The notes under the pieces: model-generated
Databases searched by the model: none
What the model saw: the letters and a program-made list of their open reading frames with translations, nothing else
What the model was told of the DNA's origin: nothing
Part shown: in pieces, positions 1 to 12,046 of the stretch
How the letters are laid out: each line of letters starts with the position of its first letter
How positions within the stretch are numbered: the stretch's first letter is position 1
Made by a program: the position numbers and the translations under genes
Source of the DNA: Marisa cornuarietis
Lineage: Eukaryota; Mollusca; Gastropoda; Architaenioglossa; Ampullariidae
NCBI GenBank assembly: GCA_004794655.1
Contig: SMMW01000627.1
Location: 1,054,001 to 1,118,000 of the forward strand
Length of the DNA: 64,000 bases
Direction of reading: 5' to 3'

Positions 1-127
1 TGACACAAATCTTAGGGCTTTGTAACTAGCTTTCATCAGCAGAGACCTAATTAAACTTTCACAGCCTGAATGCCAGAAGAGTTGCAGACTCACTCACCAG
101 CTGCAGAAATGATATTGTTACTGCACT

Positions 128-565
128 TTATATTAGTGAGACTCCATATTGTGGTGCTATGCCATGTGTAGGTGGAGCAGCACAACCTTTTTTAAGTGCT
201 TTGGACAGAAAAGGGAGATTGGAAACAGTGATAGCTTTTGAGGGTGTTAGGGTCAAGGCTGGATTTCTTAGAAGTATGATGATGACAGTATGCTTAAACA
301 GTGAGGGCATGGCCCTACTCAACAATGAGGACACAGCACCGGTCAACAAGGAGTGGTTAATACTGTGAATAATAGCTGGGATCATCCAGTCAATACACTT
401 GTCCAGGAGGTAGATCAGAAAAAGGTCAAGAGGGCAGGATTTCAGTGGAGCATTTATGATTATCTCTCTCTCATCATAGGTACAAACTCCATTTGTCCTG
501 GAGAAAGCTTCAAAACTAGGGTTTATCTGAAGTTGTTTGAACTCTGAATAAGCTATCCATGACAA
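128..565 (-). mobile_element. Non-LTR retrotransposon RT fragment (CR1/Rex1-like)
   Basis: An open stretch on the minus strand reads like the N-terminal part of a CR1/L2/Rex1-type reverse transcriptase. It has the typical run of a hydrophobic segment, a LLRNPALT-like block and then [12 protein letters not shown], which corresponds to the [14 protein letters not shown] motif of these enzymes. Catalytic blocks are absent, so it is a decayed, 5'- and 3'-truncated copy. About 100 nt (positions 195-300) are closely similar to 46,735-46,835, so two copies of one family lie in the window. It lies upstream of, or in a 5' intron of, the TMEM164-like gene. Confidence 0.7.
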
Positions 566-1265
566 AAAACATATAACTGTACACAGCTTGTGTTCTGCTC
601 TTTACAGCAATAGCTTATTGTTTGTTTAAAACAGTATTGTAAAAACCTGTGACAAAATTCTTTATTTAGTATAGTTTGAGTATAGTTTGACATCAGTATA
701 GTTAGTAACCTATATAAGGGAAGAAAGAACATGAAATACTATGGGGAAGATAGCTGTTATCATGAACATGTAATCTAGAGTATTTTTGAGCTTGTCTAGA
801 GCATGTGGACTTTAAGAGAGACTAGAACATATATGAACTATACAACAGAAATACTTGGATCAACCTCATTATGTAAAAATAACTCCACCACCCGCTGCAC
901 AAGCTTGTTTATTGAAAGGTGAGGGTGGTGTTGCAGAAAAGAGAAAGAAAAAAAAGCTAAGTACAGACCAAAGGCGTAAAAGTCAGCTAAATGTTGTAGG
1001 TCCTTCAGGAGTAGAAAGTCAGTCAGTATCAGTATAGCCCCATTTCTGTGGTCACAATACCTCAGCAAGGATAGAGAAGGGAAGCGTGCTATAGGTTGAG
1101 GTTGCCTAGTAGCTTATCACCTAGGTGAGACATGAGAGTTAAGTATCATCACTTTGATATTGGCAACTCTGTGTGTGTCTGGGTGAGCTCATGCATGTGC
1201 ACGTCCTTGCTTGTATTGTTTCAGATCTCTATGGGTACGTGACCTCACCAACAAGCAAAAAGTCA

Positions 1266-4200
1266 ATGGCTGCTGTTATAGCCAAGGTCAATTCTAGTTG
1301 GTCACAGATGCTGGACTGGACTTATGTTGGGGTTGACTACAACCTTCCTGGCAATGGAGGAGAGGACTGTGCCCGTTTCCTTAGTCCAACACAGCGTCTG
1401 CTGGAAAGTATGCTGGCTACCCTGTTAGGTCTTTTGACCATGTGGCTGGCATATCCTAAGCTGACCCTTCCAACCATGAAGGTCCGTGTCTTGACAGAAA
1501 AAGAGACGACCTGGAAGCGAGTTTTGCTAGTATTGATGTGCTTAACATGGGGTTGTGAGCTGGGTTTCAAATTTGCCACGCGACAGATGATCTGGATTTT
1601 TAACCCCTGTCATATAGCCACGGCAATTCAGGTCAGTGTACAACATAAAAGAACACCATCATAACGTGGACACAGATTCTTTGAAAGATACAAACTGTCA
1701 TTCTGTTGATGTCTTTCACTTGGGTTGCTGATAAAATTAATGGCTAAATCATTACACTCTTAATATTTTTTTGTATGATATGAATTTATGGATAAAGGAA
1801 TGAATGCCAGAATGAACGTTTGAGAGCAGCACAAATTCAAAAACATCTGTTTTACATTGTATATAGAGGACGTTTCAAACCTGAAGGCACTAGAGGGATT
1901 GAAATGTATTTTCACCTGTTCTCTAAAGTTGTACAATTGAGATATCATTATATACAATTTTAGGCCCTTTTCTGGGGGACATTTAATGTTAATGGCAAGG
2001 ATGTAAGTTTGCAAGTTTGTGTCTGTGTTCAAATTGTGATTAATATGCATTCTTTTCTTGTGGTCAGATCTACCTGTTGGCAGCAGGACCCAGCAAAGCT
2101 GTGACAGCTGTATTCCGTTTACACATGCACATGCTAACTGGTGCTCCTATAGCCATTCTCTTTCCTGTCATCAACACTCGTCTGGTCAGTGTGCATGTAT
2201 AATGTGTGCATTTGCATTATTTGCATGTGAGTGCATGCATGGGTACATAAAAGTGCATATATTAATTGGATCAGGATAACATTTTATTAATACTGTAGTA
2301 AGTTACACAAGGGAATTAAGTATGAAGGCACTACTTTTATTTGCTGCCACTGGCAAACTTTAACATTTATCATGTGAGAGAGTGAGAGACATCTATAGCT
2401 CAGGAAATCCAGAGTCCTAATGTAGCCATGATTGAATTCAACATTAAAATATTTGACTCTAGTGAGTAGCATTAGTGTTATATCATCGTTGGATAATGAA
2501 AAAAAGAGAATCAAAAGACTAACTAGAGATGTTGATGGGTCATGTGTGACATTAGCTTGTGATTTGCATTTAGGTTCTGCAAAATGGTCTGACAAACTGA
2601 AAGTTCTCTTATTTACACTAGTAAATAAAAAACTGCAGGCAGTATGATGAAGTAGTTATAGTCTGATACTTGTCAGATCCATGTGGCCAAACCAGCTATT
2701 TGTCTTCTGTTCACAGCTGCCATTTGAAACCGAAGTCTATTATATACAGCATGTGCTGATGCTAGTTATTCCCTTCTACCTCATGCATCTTGGAGGTCAG
2801 TTATAGTGCAGGCAGTAGCTAAATATAGCACATTCACAGCTATATGTTTTGAAAAATGTCATATAGCCAAAGAGTGCTATAATAGATGTATCTGTATAAT
2901 CCTTCTGCCACGTTTCTGTAAAATATTCTATCATTTGATCTGTTCATCTGTATTCATATGAAAACCTTTAATGGTTTAATATTTCAATAGATTTTTCATT
3001 AAATGTGACAATTTTTGAAAAATGATATCATTTTTCTTTCAAATTTTCCCCAAAACACTGCATTAACATGGGATGCTTAAAGAAAGAAAGTTAATATTTG
3101 TCGGAGAGTACCACATTTACCAGGGAACTTTATTACAAGGTTAGACTTCATGTGCCTTCAGCACCAGTAGTGTTGCAGTGTGAAGTGAATCATGGTGCCA
3201 TTGACAATGCAGATCCTTACATTCCGGAAAGACTGGGGGACTTCAGCTGGGCAGCCATGGCTGGTGGACTGCTTTTTATCTACCATTTCTGTCCACTGCA
3301 GCTGCTGGCACTGGTGAGCACCACATTCTTCCACAGTCTTTAGATGTCATGTCTGTGTAAAGATTTGCATGTGCAAAGATTGTTAAGCATTGTTTGCCTG
3401 ATTTGCTGCTTTTCTTATTTTGAGAAATTTTTGATGGGTTATTTTTTTGTTTTTTGTTTTATCCCTTAAAAGTTTTTGTCAAAGTTTTTGTAACGTAAGA
3501 CCATTCCTCAGATCTTTCTGGTAGTTTTTATCGGAATTCTGAGCAAGAAATTTGCAAACCAATTTTAGCTGATCAGTGTACGGGAGAAAATATTTGTCTC
3601 AGAAAGAAGCTTCTACATTATTTTGGAACTGCTTTTACAAAAGTAGTACAACAAAGATGAAAAAATGAAAAGGTCAAATAATCTGAATGTATAAAAATGA
3701 GCGTAATTAAACATCTGTCCCAGTTGGTGTTCTAGAAGTTCTTTAATGTTGTGAGTACAAAAAAGTGATTTATTGAGCAGCAGTATGTTATCCAACATTT
3801 GGATAGGGATAGGGGAATGATGGCATTAACAAGAGCTCAAATTGCAGAATGTTAGTCATTATGCTCAGCAGGGAATATATTTTCTTGGTTTATCTCCTAT
3901 TGACAGCATGTCCATGTGCCTTCTGTGCTGTTACTGGCGGTAGGTGTTTATTGCTTTGGATTTTTGCCAATATACAAGGGTTTTTAGTTTTTGTTTTGTG
4001 TGCTGTGCAACATTTCTAAAGAGATCTTTGGCCATAGTTTGTAGAAAACCTTGCTCTCTTTGGTGTAACCATTCCTCGTGTCTTTCCTGGCTTATATGGC
4101 ATAGTAAAGGCACATATGTGGCATAGTAAAGTCACTTGGCTTTCCTTTAGTCTTCTTTCTGAATTGGGAGCAGTTTGCATCCCTGAGTAAGATCGTTTAA

Positions 4201-7200
4201 CATAAATGGAAGAACAAAGCCAAACATTAGAAATTCTTATAAAGTCTCGGTGTTTAATTAGAAACCAGACACCACCTTCACTACAAAGGAAATTAAGTAC
4301 TCAAGATTTTTTTTCTCATGATGCATAGATTGTCTTTTGTGCTTTTCATTTAAAATCCTCTATTATAGGCTAGGATTTCTCTGAAAGTTTGCTTTGCAAT
4401 GAAAAGTTCTGAACCACTAACCATCATTTGTAGACTAACAGATTTGCTTGCTGAGAGTATAGCAGCTAAAGATTAATGCTACTCCAACATGACTATTGGC
4501 CCTAATTGTAGTGTGAATCAATATGAAGCTCTGTTTTGGAACTCTTCTGCGACAAGGCACATTGATTGCATTAGCCTTTAGGTCAAAGATAAAATTATTG
4601 GGAAGCAGGAGAAAACAGCAGGATTTGCTTGTAACCGTAATAACAAAAGGGGTAACATAATTGTTTTATTTTGCAAAGCAGAGTCGATAAATATCTTAGT
4701 TGAGATCACAAGTTTATAAAGTGCATGTTTTCTGTGTGGCCTACAATGTTGCCATGAATCCTACTTTTTGTAGAGAGAGTGCTTCAGGATGTAAATATGG
4801 TAGAAGCTTATAGGCTGAACATAGATAATTATTTAGTGCTTTGTGCATAACAAAATTACATTTTATAACTGAGATTTTGACAGACACTAGGCTGACTCGG
4901 TCTAGTCTAACAGAGACAGAATTCTGTTTAATCAGAGTAAGGAGACATACTAGTTGTTATAAGAGTTGACACATGCTGACATGGTTGACCCTGACCAGCC
5001 CAGTCACAAACTAGATGTGGACAGGTTAACTATACTTGCCCCACACATTTTACTTAACATAGCTCCATATCGTAATATGATTATTAATAAGTTTGGACTG
5101 TTTCATTTATTACCAGGTCCTTCCTCTGATTCAAGGGTGGGAACCTTTCTTCCTCCAAAAGCTATTTGGATATTTATAACATCATTTGCAGGCCATACAT
5201 AATTATTAACTGAAACATAAGCATGCTGTGTTTGGTTAAGTCATACTTTCACCACAGTGTGTTAACACTTATGGAACATATACACTCCCAGCCTGTCTGA
5301 CGTTGTGTCCTCTCAGTCACCCCAATGCAGTCTGTGGGCAGATAATGAGAAGCACACATTTCTGTCCAATCAGGTACTTGTATGTGTCCTGTCTATCCCA
5401 TAATTGATGTTCCTTGCAGGTCCCTCAAAATTTACATTAATTTATGATTCACATAAAATAAACTTATATTATGATTCACATAATATAAAATTTGTTGCTA
5501 CAAAAAAAAGGTTATTTACTGAATGTTGAGTGCCATCTACTGCTGCCTTAGCCAGGTTGGACCAAATGATTTTGTAGGCCTTATGTGGCTCATGGGCTGG
5601 ACGTTCCCGACCCCTGATTTAATCCCTGCAGCCTGCTTTAAGGATTATCTAACATGGTCCTTTTTCTTAAATAAGACCTAACATGGTCCTTTAAGAATGT
5701 GACCCATTTACTGTAGTCCTTCACAGGCTTTGCTCATTTAACAGGTCTGTGTTAGGAGAGCTTGCAGCTGGTATGCAGGCTGTAAGTTAGATGTGGCCTG
5801 GTAACAGACATTAGAAAGAAGATGGTTTACCATGACTAAGGCACAGCACGTGGAATGCAGAGCCCAATCTTTCCTGGACCCATTCTTACATCAATTGAAC
5901 TTTCACAGAGAAATCAGTTAGCCATTGCTGCTAGATGTGCAGAACCCATTCTTATGTCACTTAAACCTTCCCAGAGAAATCGAGCGCTCCGGTTAGCTGT
6001 CACCAATACAGTGAAGGTTGGCTGTCCTTTGTTCAGCTCTCGTCTCGGACACACTGTTCTTTCTCTGCATGTGGCATCTGTTTACAGGGCTGGCTGCTTT
6101 GCCGTGATATAGCATTAGTTGCTGGCTTGGCGTGAAACACCCTCCAACACACATTCCCAGAGAAATCAGCCGTTGCTGCTAGGTGTGAAGAACTATTCTT
6201 ACATTACCTGAACCTTCTTGGAGAAATCAGCTAGCCATTGCTGCTAGGTGTGCAGAATTCATTCTGACGTCACTTGAACCTTCCCAGAGAAATCAGAGCT
6301 ATTTCTGCTATGTAGGCAGTCCTCCAAAGTCAAGCAAACAAAGCATCAAGCTGTGGAACCTGTCCTAGCCTAAAGAAGCTACCAGTAACAAGAATATCTA
6401 CATAAATTATGTTATTTAAATAATAATAATAATAGTGAAGATTTTTATAGCGCATATTCACACTCATAGAGAGCATGCTCTTAGCGCTTAAAACGAGGAA
6501 GAGACGTGGACTAAGTAGATACAGAACAAAGGGGACGAAAGAAAACGACAATACTGACGACGAAACAGAAAACAAAAGGCATCAAGCAACAGGAACAGAG
6601 AAATATAGTGATTCTGCGAGAAAGATGGGTAAAGTAGCCAGAGGGATGGGGGGAGGTTAAGAAGGACTAGCATTGTGTGGAGTGTGTTAGGAGTAATGCT
6701 CAAGGAAGAGGTGCGTTTTCAGTGCAGATTTGAAAGATTCAGTTGTAGGAAGGTGGCGGATATGGAAAGGAAGAGAGTTCCATTGTTTTGCAGCACAGTA
6801 GCCAAAAGTCCTGTGACCATATGTTGTTGTTCTGGTGACAGGAACAGTTAGAATGCATTCAGTTAGAATAAATGAGAAGATGTTTGTAAATCACTTGCCT
6901 GTTTATGTTTTTTTTTATTTGTATACTAGCTGGGGTATCTGACTTCAGCCAGGGTAATAGCTGCTTGTAAATCTTTCACCTGAAGCCAAAACACAATTTC
7001 CCTGTTCTCTCTCATTCTGTCTCTCAAATTACGACCTTGTCCCAGTTTGAGCTGCAAAGTGGACGCATGTCAAAATGTGTTTTTCTTTCATTTGTAGCCT
7101 TTGATAGCATCTTAGAATGGAGAAAATAAACATGAAAAATAAACATGCTTCCGGGCAAAGTACACCAGCCAAACATAGTCCATGACTGAACCACAGGTGG

Positions 7201-8390
7201 AAGGAATATTTCTGCTAAATTTGGTGAGAATCAGAAAAATGATGTGGATTTGTACCACTTTCAGCTGCCGTCGCAAACACACTTAGTCACACACTGCTTT
7301 ATTTATAATATGATCCTGGTATCTTTCTGAAGGAAAATAACTGCAAGAAGTGTTTATAAGTATATGTGCTTATACAGTATCCAAATGTGTTCACAGACCA
7401 CTTAGATGTTTTCAGCTAACTTATTTAGCCTTGACAGGGAACCCTGCCTCAACCTCTGCAGATAATTTTACATTATACTGATCTTATGTCTGATAATATT
7501 AAGAAAAAGCTCTCAGCTCTTGGTGACGATCTTATCCATCGCATATTGGTTGAAGTTTATTTACTGGGTTTCCTCTGTCTAGCTCAGCTCTTTTTAGCAT
7601 CAGTGTCCAATTACATATGTTTTTTAACCATTGTCCAGGCCATTTTGTGATGTGTATACACCAAATCATCCCTTTAATTATAAAAAGGTTAAGATCCTAG
7701 AATATCCAGACAGGGACTGAAGATCAGGTGCTATTTCTTTCACATGAATGTCACCGATCGTAGTCTTGATGTTTCAGATGAACAGTGACTTGTGGAAATA
7801 TATTGTTTTAATCCTACTTTTTGGTATGCATCCTCTAACAGGTTCTAGCAGCTTACACTATTTGAGATGATACATGAGAAATGTTTTACCTGGCTTTCTT
7901 TTTATTGCAGGCATCTCTGATCAACCTGAACAATATGCTATGTCCTGCTGTGTCGGACCCCTTCCATGGACCATATTACCGCCTGTATGCGATGGCACAT
8001 CAGATAATTTTGATCCCCTCATTGGGCAAGATCTATGCAGCTCTGGCCCGACGTCTGGGTTGGTGTCCATGTGAAGCCGAATCTTCTGTCGCTATTCTTC
8101 TCATCAAAGAAGAAATAGATGGTATAGATGTTTCATCTTGTCGAGAGGAAAATATCAAAAAAAAGCTGAACTCCAACGCTTCTGGCAATGGCATTGTTGA
8201 GCAGAATGGATCAAGCAAATGGCCACCAGAAGAATCTTTTGGACTTGGGGATCAGGATTCAGAAATATGCGTGGAGGAACTACGAAACAGGAAAGCTATC
8301 AACAAACTTATATGCGATGAATCAGAAGATGTGATTGATTCAGGGAGGATTGAGGAAACACCAAGGAATGGCCACATAAAAGACCACTAA
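1266..8390 (+). CDS. TMEM164: Transmembrane protein 164 (TMEM164) acyltransferase, five coding exons
   Basis: Coding exons: 1266-1631 (acceptor just before 1225), 2068-2184, 2717-2795, 3213-3313 and 7911-8390. Donors are gtcagt, gtcagt, gtcagt and gtgagc, and phases are consistent. The joined product is about 380 aa. It matches remembered vertebrate TMEM164 throughout: LLDW-type start, GNGGxDC, GFKFATR, the NPCH motif (residues 113-116), FPVINTRLLPFE, YYIQHVL, and LNNMLCPAVSDPFHGP in exon 5. TMEM164 is a multi-pass membrane enzyme reported to transfer arachidonoyl groups into ether phospholipids, promoting ferroptosis; the Cys of NPCH is the likely catalytic residue. Met at 1266 is the first in-frame ATG after the acceptor and fits the human start, but the frame is open back to 1227, so an upstream coding exon is possible. 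The C-terminus is an acidic, Ser/Asn-rich tail much longer than in human TMEM164 (297 aa). An alternative acceptor before 3162 would add 17 residues in frame. Confidence 0.9.
5515..5620 (-). mobile_element. hAT-like transposon terminal fragment
   Basis: Read on the minus strand, this segment starts CAGGGGTCGGGAACGTCCAG, the style of terminus seen in many hAT (Charlie-type) elements, and continues with a GCC..CACATAAGGCC block. The opposite terminus was not found nearby, so it is a one-ended remnant. It lies in the last TMEM164 intron. Confidence 0.4.
5868..6310. repeat. Minisatellite, ~65-70 nt unit, interrupted by a SINE
   Basis: Imperfect tandem units carry the landmarks CCCAGAGAAATCAG, GCTGCTAGRTGTG and CATTCTTA-GTCACTTRAACCTTC. 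About four to five units are recognisable, two before and two to three after the SINE at 5982-6153. All lie in the last TMEM164 intron. Confidence 0.65.
5982..6153 (+). mobile_element. tRNA-derived SINE (copy 1)
   Basis: This is nearly the same sequence as the minus-strand SINE at 39,575-39,765: a tRNA-like head (GCGCTCCGGTTAGCTGTC), a B-box-like TTCAGCTCTCG, the shared block CTGCATGTGGCATCTG, and a conserved 3' core TGCCGTGATATAGC followed by TTAGTTGCTGGCTTGGCG. It is flanked by a 14-nt direct repeat, TTCCCAGAGAAATC (5968-5981 and 6154-6167). That is either a target-site duplication or two units of the host minisatellite. Confidence 0.7.
6418..6850 (-). mobile_element. CR1/Rex1-like LINE 3' end, copy A
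   Basis: On the minus strand this reads [28 protein letters not shown], the typical C-terminus of CR1/Rex1-type reverse transcriptases. A 3' UTR follows, ending in ATATGCGCTATAAAAATCTTC and a TTATTA simple tail. Strong matches occur at 18,110-18,925 and 48,110-48,460, also on the minus strand. It is 5'-truncated and lies in the last TMEM164 intron, antisense to the gene. Confidence 0.75.
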
Positions 8391-8810
8391 CTTGAAAATT
8401 TCGCAGTGATTCTTTCTCTGACTGCTGCAGCACAGTTTTGTTTTGTGTGTGGTTTTTTTTTTTTTGCTAATTACCATGTATCCTTGAAACTTTGTTTCTT
8501 AAAGGCCATTGCCTTGCACCCTCAATTTCTTATGTGTCCTAGAGATTTCTATAGAATCAAATCCTTCTTCCTGCACAAGTTTTTGTTTGTTTGTGTTTTT
8601 TTTTTAGTACTTTTCCACTCTGTTATCTTTGGCCAAGAGTCATGTACAATTCTTCTTCATTAGAGACAGTTCAGGTCAATGATAGAATGATAGTACTCAG
8701 AGAGTAGTTTAGATGCTACTTTCAATCACAATTCTTCCAATATCTGATTGGAGTTTATTACTTCAAACACTGCTTTTGATACGAACAAGAACCATAGTTT
8801 TCAATAAAGA
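8391..8810 (+). other. TMEM164 3' UTR with polyadenylation signal
   Basis: AATAAA at 8803-8808 lies about 415 nt after the stop codon. The stretch has T-rich runs and no further coding sequence, so it is the probable 3' UTR. Confidence 0.55.
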
Positions 8811-10973
8811 GTTTTCAGACCCCTCATGTCTTATACCTATTTACAGATTTAGCTAAGAGTAAGGCACTTTCTTCTCAACTTTTATAGTCATCACAAATTC
8901 GGATAGAGGGTTAGGTCATTCTCTTGTGTATTCCTGGGAATGTGAGCAGGTGTGGATGGCTGTACCTGAGGGTAATACGTCATACAGTGCAATCAGACTT
9001 TATGTGAAATGCTCAATGTACTTAGAGAAATAATTGTTTTATATTTAGTCAGAGAGAAAAAGATCAATGTGGGAATATGCATGTGCCTGTGCGTGTCTTG
9101 TGGTACCTGCATATGTGTGTGAGTGATGCATCCCACTAAGTGCATGTTGTTATGCATTCCTAAATATCTGTGTACAATGTACATAGAATATACAACCAAA
9201 AGATGTGTTGCTTTAATTTTGATAGTATTTAGTTCATACACTGCTGTCTTAACTTGGTTCATGTTTTGTGTGATCTGTATTTGTTAGCGGTATTACAAAT
9301 GGTGTTTATTCTGCACCCAGTACAAGACTGAAGGGTTGTACTTCTCATCTATGCACAATTGATTTATGATACAATACAGATTGAAGGAAACTTGCTGATG
9401 TGAATGCTTGTCAAACCTGTCAAACCATCTGTGACTATGAAAGTTTTCAAAATATTTAGTAGAATACCTGGCAATCTGACGACCTTTTTAAAATGTATAT
9501 GAAAAGTCTAAGTTTGTTGTTAAAAGTAATTGAAATAGAATATAAAGTCATAAAAAGCATCGACTAAGAGACATCCACCAGTAGAATGTGGAGAGGCATC
9601 ACAGTAGAATAAGGAGAAGTATAACAGTGAAATGTGGAGCAGTATAGCAGTAGAATGTGGGAAAGTGTAACAGACGAAGAAAGGCTTAGGAGATTTCTAA
9701 TAATACAGGCTTACAGAGTGATAAAAGGATAAAAATGATCAAATGGAATTATGGTAGTTGGGATTTTTTTTAATTTTTGTTCATTTGAGAATAATGGATG
9801 CATTTAATGTTCATGTGTCTGTAAAAGTGCTATAGATTAGTCAATATATGCATCATCTTGCAGACGTAGGTGGGACTTAAGTCATGATATAAAATCAGTC
9901 CAAGAACTTGCAACAAAATTGGAATGTCTTTAACAGCAATATTGGATGAGACGTGCAGATATAGAGGGTTTCAGCAGTTTGCGGGAGGTCGTGTGGAAAA
10001 TCTTGTGTTCAGAGTTAGACAACATTTTTGTTCACATGGTTATGCTGGCAATGAGCCAGTCTTTCAATGTGTTTTAAACACTTTATTGTTTCTTCAGTAT
10101 CACATTGTAGCAGCACAGTATATTTGTGTTCAAACATAAAATTAATAGAACACATACAGATTGTGCAATATCAACATCACCACATACAGTTAATTCAGTT
10201 TTACTGGTGTAGCATACTTCAGGCAAGTTATATGCTGATAAATTTTGGGAGTTTGCTTGTGACCTTTCCTTTAAGGATAAATCTCAAGCCATTCTATGAA
10301 TAATTTTGCATTTATGCCCAATGTGGCAGAGGGATAAAGTTGAAAGTTAGACCAGTGGTGTCTGTCTCATTATTCCATACCAGAGGTGTTCTTTCTAACT
10401 TGACATGCTTTAATGTATGTTTAGCTCTCCGGAGGATTCAGTGAAAACACTAATGCAAGCACTCATATGTATATCTACATATGCATGGAAATCATAGACA
10501 TTGAATTTACCAGGTGCTAGGTATTGTGAAATGACAATATATTTATAGTCTGATAAATGATAGTACAGTGTCACTTATACAAGTACAACCACAACCATTG
10601 ATTTCATGAATCTTTCTTGAATCTTTCTGTGCTTGTGATGTTATTTCTTGTCAATATCTGTCTTATTCACTCAGGGTTTTTACTTAACCCAAGCCTACAG
10701 TCGTGCAACATTCAGTCGGTGTCTTGTCCAAGTGACCAAGCTGAAGTTTAGCAAAAAGTCATGGTAACACTTGCTGTTTGGGAAAACATCTGCATTTGCA
10801 TAGAGATACTTTTATATACAGCCGTTTAGTGTCTTGTGCAGTGTTGTCTCAACTTTGTCCAGTGAGTTAAACTATCTTGCAACACTTTGACAATAAGCAG
10901 CTGCATTCTTTTTGACAGCAGATTTTTCTTTGAAGCTTGCTTCTAAATTTTGGAGCTAGATTATTGCTTTAAC
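8811..10973. other. Intergenic, nothing coding recognised
   Basis: AT-rich sequence between the TMEM164 poly(A) signal and the LINE. The only structure noticed is a short imperfect tandem repeat at about 9580-9672 (four units of roughly 23 nt, AGTAGAATGTGGAGAAGTAT-like). Confidence 0.5.
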
Positions 10974-10985
10974 GCTTCAGCCATT
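10974..10985. repeat. Target-site duplication, 3' copy (LINE)
   Basis: GCTTCAGCCATT is identical to 15037-15048. The two copies bracket the 4.05-kb LINE; the final T merges with the element's poly(A) tail, seen as T on the + strand. Confidence 0.85.
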
Positions 10986-11011
10986 TTTTTTTTTTTTTGT
11001 CGTTCGCCTGG

Positions 11012-11308
11012 TTACACCTGGAGGCCAGCTCTTGAGATGAAACTGGTGGTTTTTCGTAGAGTCTCCGCTGGCCCGTACAGTTTGTTAAGCAGAGTCTCCG
11101 ACTGTGGCCAAATCTCTTCCCTTAGGGGACGGAGGTTCCCACAGTCCTGTAGGATATGTTCTGCAGTCTGGTCTGCTTCTCCACATGGGCATCTCGGGGA
11201 CGGTACGAGGTGTAGCTTCTTGTGTAGATGTTGAAGCAGTCTGTTGTGCCCGGTCCTGAGGCGGAAAATAACGACCTGGTCCGGTCTGGACAGCTGATGG
11301 TAACTGTC
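11012..11308 (-). pseudogene. LINE ORF C-terminal zinc-motif segment, after in-frame stop
   Basis: This continues the RNase H frame directly after the TGA at 11309-11311. It begins DSYHQLSRPDQVVIFRLRTG, passes through HNRLLQHLHKKLHL, and reaches a Cys/His cluster, CPCGEADQTAEHILQDC, the C-x-C...H...C motif common at the C-terminus of I-, Ingi- and R1-type pol proteins. It ends at TAA 11012-11014 just before the short 3' UTR. The family-typical content shows the TGA is a nonsense mutation and not the true end. Confidence 0.8.
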
Positions 11309-12046
11309 TCATGGTTGTTGTGCCCTGTACATAGATTTGATGATGGTTTTCATCTCTGACATGTTGACTGCATTGTCTTCTTGCTCGTCCTCTGCACCCA
11401 ACTTAGCCATCCTGTCAGCCTCCTCATTCCCATCTATTCCGCAGTGTGATGGGATCCATTGTAGGGCTGTTCTGAGGCACTTGGTGTTTAGCAGTGCATC
11501 CTCCAGGTCTGGCAGTTTGTTGTTGTTGATTGCCTGCAGCACAGACAGAGCATCGGTCAGGAAGACAACCTGGCTGTCGTGGTCTGCTTTGCTGCTGATG
11601 GTATTTGCTGCATGGACCAGGGCTTCTATTTCTGCTCTATAGTTTGTACAGTGGAGGCCAGTTGGTATTGCTGCTGCCTGCCGCTGTCCATTTGGGAACT
11701 GGATGTAGACACCAGCCCCTCCTCTTTGGGTAGCATCTGTGGCTGACCCATCTGTGTAGGCCCTTATCCATGATTCCTGGGGGTACCTTTCTTCTAGCAT
11801 GGCTAGTGTCAGGGCTCTCTTGCTCACGTTGTTATGCTCATCCTTTGTTGCGAGGTGAGGAACTGTGGTGCAGATGGTGATGTTCCCTGTTCTGTCTTTC
11901 CAGAACGGAGGATCGAGGGAGGGAGTCGGTATCAGGACCTGCGCGGGAAGCTTTGTTTGGTGTTTTCTGTGTAATGCCTGTGTCACTCGTACAAAATTAG
12001 ATCTTTTCAGTCTTCCCGAGGACAGTAGTTTCTGTCTGGCACTCAT
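11309..12046 (-). pseudogene. LINE RNase H domain segment
   Basis: A third piece of the LINE ORF, shifted in frame relative to the RT segment near 12,040. The four acidic catalytic positions of RNase H can be read: YTDGSAT, NYRAEIEAL, FLTDALSVLQ and WIPSHCGIDGNEEAD. An upstream linker starts around RQKLLSSGRLKRSNF. The segment ends in an in-frame TGA. An RNase H domain downstream of RT places the element in the I superfamily and not with CR1 or L2. Confidence 0.88.

Noticed and set aside
11309..11311. TGA as the natural end of the LINE polyprotein
   Set aside because: The same frame continues into a family-typical Cys/His zinc motif and a TAA just before the poly(A) tail, so the TGA is a mutation.
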